DNA of 64,000 bases, taken from Gordionus sp. m RMFG-2023. Taxonomy: Eukaryota; Nematomorpha; Gordioida; Chordodea; Parachordodidae. Both the position numbers and the translations under genes were made by a program. Below the pieces are notes generated by a model. It was given only the letters and a program-made list of their open reading frames with translations. It was not told where the DNA came from and did not search any database. Positions 61,231 to 64,000 of this stretch are shown here, piece by piece (the first letter of the stretch is position 1; each line of letters starts with the position of its first letter). The DNA is taken from NCBI RefSeq assembly GCF_954871325.1, contig NC_088778.1, positions 6,729,743 to 6,793,742 of the forward strand, in the 5' to 3' direction.

Positions 61231-64000
61231 ATGACCATGAATTCTAGCAGTGATATACAAAGTACTCTAGCGTCGTCTCTTGAATTGATCGAAAAGTGTT
61301 TCGCGGAAAACGAGGAAAAACAGTACAAAATCAAGGATTGTTTGAGGCTTCTAGAGAATAAACGCCTTATTTCCAAAAAATCTATTGAAGAAACGTTTAG
61401 AAGGTTTTTATTGGAATATATATATGTTTTTTTAAAACATGATAGTTAATGAAGAATAATTAATTTTTTATAATAATATTTTTGAAAGAATCATTGGCTT
61501 GCAAGACGATTTGATGAGAGATTTGAATGAAGCGATTGAAAATAAAGCTGAAACTTTGAGATTATTGCTTCGCAAATTGGAATCTATCAATGGTGCCGTC
61601 AAGGAAAAGAGAGAACACATCAACAACCTGATGAAGGGAAAAATTGTAAAAAAATAATTAATTGTTTTTTTTATCGTAGTATGTTGAAATTAGAAACCAT
61701 TTTTGGGATGAATAGTGGTAAATTCTGTAAAGAGAGAAGAAGAGTTGTAGAGGGGGCGGGGTGTCAGGCCTTCGAAAATCCTCCCCAATAAGAAAATTCT
61801 AAATAAAAATATAGTTTGATTTTTTTTAAAAAATTTTAAATTATTCCTCATTATATATATTTTTTAGCTTAATATATATTTAGACTATTGCAAAAAAGTA
61901 ATAATCTCACAAATGTAACGCTATTCACTAGTTTTTTAAAATTGCTTTCGATAATTTTAAAATTCTTCTATTATCAATATTTCATCCTTCTTAGAACGAA
62001 GATTTAGAGGATAACATAGAAAATATCCATAGAGCTATTCTAGAACTCTCATACAAGTCCAACGAACAAACTGGACCAGTCGAAGTCCTAGATTTTGTAA
62101 GGGCCGAAAACTTTGAGAAACTTTTCCAAAAAGAAAACATAGGCTACATCCGGCAGCTGCTAACTATACCTGAAGATTTGTATTTTATCAAGCAAGGAGA
62201 TGTGGTAATTTTTACTTAACATTTATAAATGGGAGATAGGATGGACGTTTTTTTAAACAAAGACTAGCAAAAGGCTAGAAAGAAAGATATTATATATCAT
62301 TCCAAGAGTATTCTAAATAAAATCCAATATTCATTATTGTATAGCTAATTTTGATTAATACTCTTAGTTAACAGACCTGGACGCCATTTGTTCAGTCGAG
62401 TTTGTGTGCAAACAGGATTCAATATTTCTAAGGGATCATTTAGTGTGTTTAATTGAGGATCAGGAACATAAGAACGTTATGTTTACACTGAAGCAACCAA
62501 TGGAAGGCCGTTATGTAATTCAATTTGTTCCCCACAAATTAGGTTCAACATATAAAATTTTAAATGTTTTAAATACATAAAAGTTTTGTGTTATTAGCAT
62601 TATTGATATATTTCTTTTTTTTCTTTCGATTCTTCCCTAAATAAAATTTTCAATTGGAGGAGATAGAATTTTAAAGTTTGTATTTAATATTTTAAAGATT
62701 TACTATAAATTAGGAAAACCAAATAATTTAAGATGTTAAAAAAATTGAAACCATAGATATTATCTAAATCTCGTTTCCTAATTACCAGGCTATTACATGC
62801 TAACGGTCAAATTGTATGGCCAGCCAATATTGGGAAGTCCTATCATGGTTTACGCCACGCCTCCTGTTAGGAGAAGCAATTCTAAATACGGGAAATCGCT
62901 TATCTCACAAAATTCGTTCATTCAATCCTCCTATTACCCTACGTTTGAGTCCAACACTGCTATCAACAAGTATGACTGCGACAGGAGATACAGGAGTCAT
63001 AGCAAGGTTGAAGTTCTTAATCCTTTGCTGCTTCACATAGATATATATTTGAATAACTACATTCATTTTAATTGATGTAAAATAATATAACCTTTAGTTT
63101 TAAATTATGCAAACTAATTTAGACGAATTTGCAATCCATCTCGGATTTCCGAATCTCCAAATACATGACGGATGATGCCGCGATTATGGACGAATTTAAT
63201 GGTGGGCGAGATAATAAAAGTATAAGCTCCTTGAGCAGTTTCTCCAACACCAACCAGCACAACGTTTTCCAAAATGGGTATCATAATGGAAATAATGGAA
63301 ATCACAATGGAAATCACAATGGAAACCAAAATGCGAATCTTCTCGGGAATCAATATCAACATCAAAACAGCTCCTATCCTTACAATAATCAATCCTCTTC
63401 ATCTCATTTTGCCAATGAAACTGGTAATAACGGAGGATTTAATTCACTAATCAATAGCGAATGGCCTGCTAATTTTAGGTGCGCGTTTGATAAAGGCAGC
63501 TATAAACAACCGCAAAAACAAGTCATAAGGTATGTAAAAAATATTTTTATATATAAACGTTGAGTAAAAAGTTTATGTAATTAATTAAAAAATTTTATAT
63601 CTCTTAGGTATTCAAAAGAATTTTTGTTATCTTGCGCTAAATCGCCGCTTGCCCGAACCATTACTGCCGATTTAAAACGGAACAGATACATTCTCAAGGA
63701 TGCTTACAAGGTTAAAGTTATAGTTTTTAACGAACATGCTATACCTTTTTCATTATCTTTAGAGAATTTTTTGTGTAGAAAAGAATATGACTCCAACAAT
63801 TAAAAAATATTTTAAATTTAAGTTTTGAGTTGTTCTAAGGAACATTAATTGTGCGCAAAATTACTAAATAAAAAGGGCATTTTGAAGTTTTCGACAAAAT
63901 TTTTGAAATGTATTCATGTATATCAAACTCCGTTCATATTGAATGACTTTTAACGTTCTTAAATTATAAATTAATCTTCAGACCCTTCCCGATCCCTTTT
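61231..64000 (+). CDS. TRIM-like coiled-coil/filamin protein with eIF4E-binding-like motif (partial)
   Basis: Seven exons join in phase: 61231-61403, 61489-61645, 61995-62204, 62368-62542, 62789-63006, 63123-63529 and 63608-63710. A probable eighth starts at 63982 and leaves the window. Together the seven give 481 codons with no stop. Residues 1-145 form a charged heptad coiled coil of the B-box C-terminal type (SIEETFRRIIGLQDDLMRDL; a run of NKAETLRLLLRKLES). Residues 181-262 are one filamin-type domain ending GYYMLTVKLYGQPILGSPIM. Residues 362-382 are an NGNHNG tract. RYSKEFLLSCAKSPLAR at 447-463 fits the eIF4E-binding consensus Y-x4-L-hydrophobic and resembles 4E-BPs. The start is ATG 61231; an in-frame stop 21 nt upstream excludes an upstream coding exon at that site, so RING and B-box appear absent. 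NHL repeats, if any, lie beyond the window. Likely role: RNA or translation control, by inference. The last exons could instead be a separate gene. Confidence 0.7.
62368..63006 (+). other. Filamin-type domain, two exons
   Basis: Exon 62368-62542 encodes LTDLDAICSVEFVCKQDS and later GRYVIQFVPHKLG; the split Gly codon joins to exon 62789-63006, giving HKLGYYML and GSPIMVYATPP. This is the classic end of filamin/ABP280 repeats, 'P-x-x-x-G-x-Y-x-L-x-V-x-x-x-x-x-P-I-x-G-S-P'. The phase-1 junction falls inside the conserved Gly. In TRIM2/3, TRIM45 and TRIM71/LIN-41 such a domain follows the coiled coil, as here. Confidence 0.8.
63608..63710 (+). other. Exon with eIF4E-binding-like motif
   Basis: It opens by completing Arg447, then reads YSKEFLLSCAKSPLART. 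Human 4E-BP1 has YDRKFLMECRNSPVTKT at its eIF4E site; the Tyr, Phe-Leu-hydrophobic, Cys, Ser-Pro and Thr positions coincide, and a later Asp-Leu pair also lines up. The exon ends AAG|GTTAAAG in phase 0. Confidence 0.65.
63711..64000 (+). other. Intron and start of a probable eighth exon
   Basis: The intron runs from 63711 to an acceptor TTAATCTTCAG at 63981. The following 19 nt read TLPDPF in the required phase 0. Confidence 0.45.

Noticed and set aside
63114-63402. Minus-strand frames at 63114-63392 and 63196-63402
   Set aside because: Antisense shadows of the Asn/His-rich exon 63123-63529.

Overview
The window is very AT-rich metazoan nuclear DNA. The evidence is intron-split genes with good GT/AG splice signals, a C2H2 zinc-finger gene, a TRIM-type coiled-coil plus filamin-domain gene, and many eukaryotic mobile elements (hAT, piggyBac, a TA-target fold-back element, LTR elements). 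There are no bacterial operons, Shine-Dalgarno sites or rRNA/tRNA genes. The species cannot be named from the sequence alone.

Layout. 1-16.6 kb is gene-poor: a hairpin MITE (2944-3325), a compact LTR element with target duplications (4374-6523), a decayed hAT transposase (7.06-7.5 kb), a few isolated exon-like segments on the minus strand, and a probable non-autonomous hAT-like element (14138-15622). 16.7-20.5 kb holds two adjacent hAT elements with 8-bp target duplications; the first carries a broken transposase that is interrupted by a third hAT element. 20.8-26.4 kb is a two-exon zinc-finger gene (205 aa, four C2H2 fingers) whose 5-kb intron contains a 1.4-kb fold-back transposon with minisatellite arms. 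26.7-28.6 kb is a piggyBac remnant with a hAT-like MITE inserted in it. 29.6-31.8 kb is an old, broken Ty3/Gypsy-like fossil on the minus strand. 32.1-55.4 kb is one uninterrupted tandem array of about 970 copies of a 24-bp unit, with higher-order repeats and segmental duplications inside it. 55.6-61.2 kb is mostly non-coding with minus-strand coding-like segments and another copy of the nested hAT MITE family.

61.2 kb to the window edge holds the best gene: at least seven exons (an eighth begins at the edge) that join in phase into a protein with a TRIM-type coiled coil, one filamin-type domain, an Asn/His-rich low-complexity tract and then a motif very like the eIF4E-binding site of 4E-BPs. 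The RING, B-box and NHL parts usual in relatives are not seen here. If the exons are one transcript, this is an unusual translation-control protein.

Main caution: the long open frames in the satellite array (up to 1168 codons) follow from a 24-bp unit in which five of six frames lack stops. They are not reported as genes.
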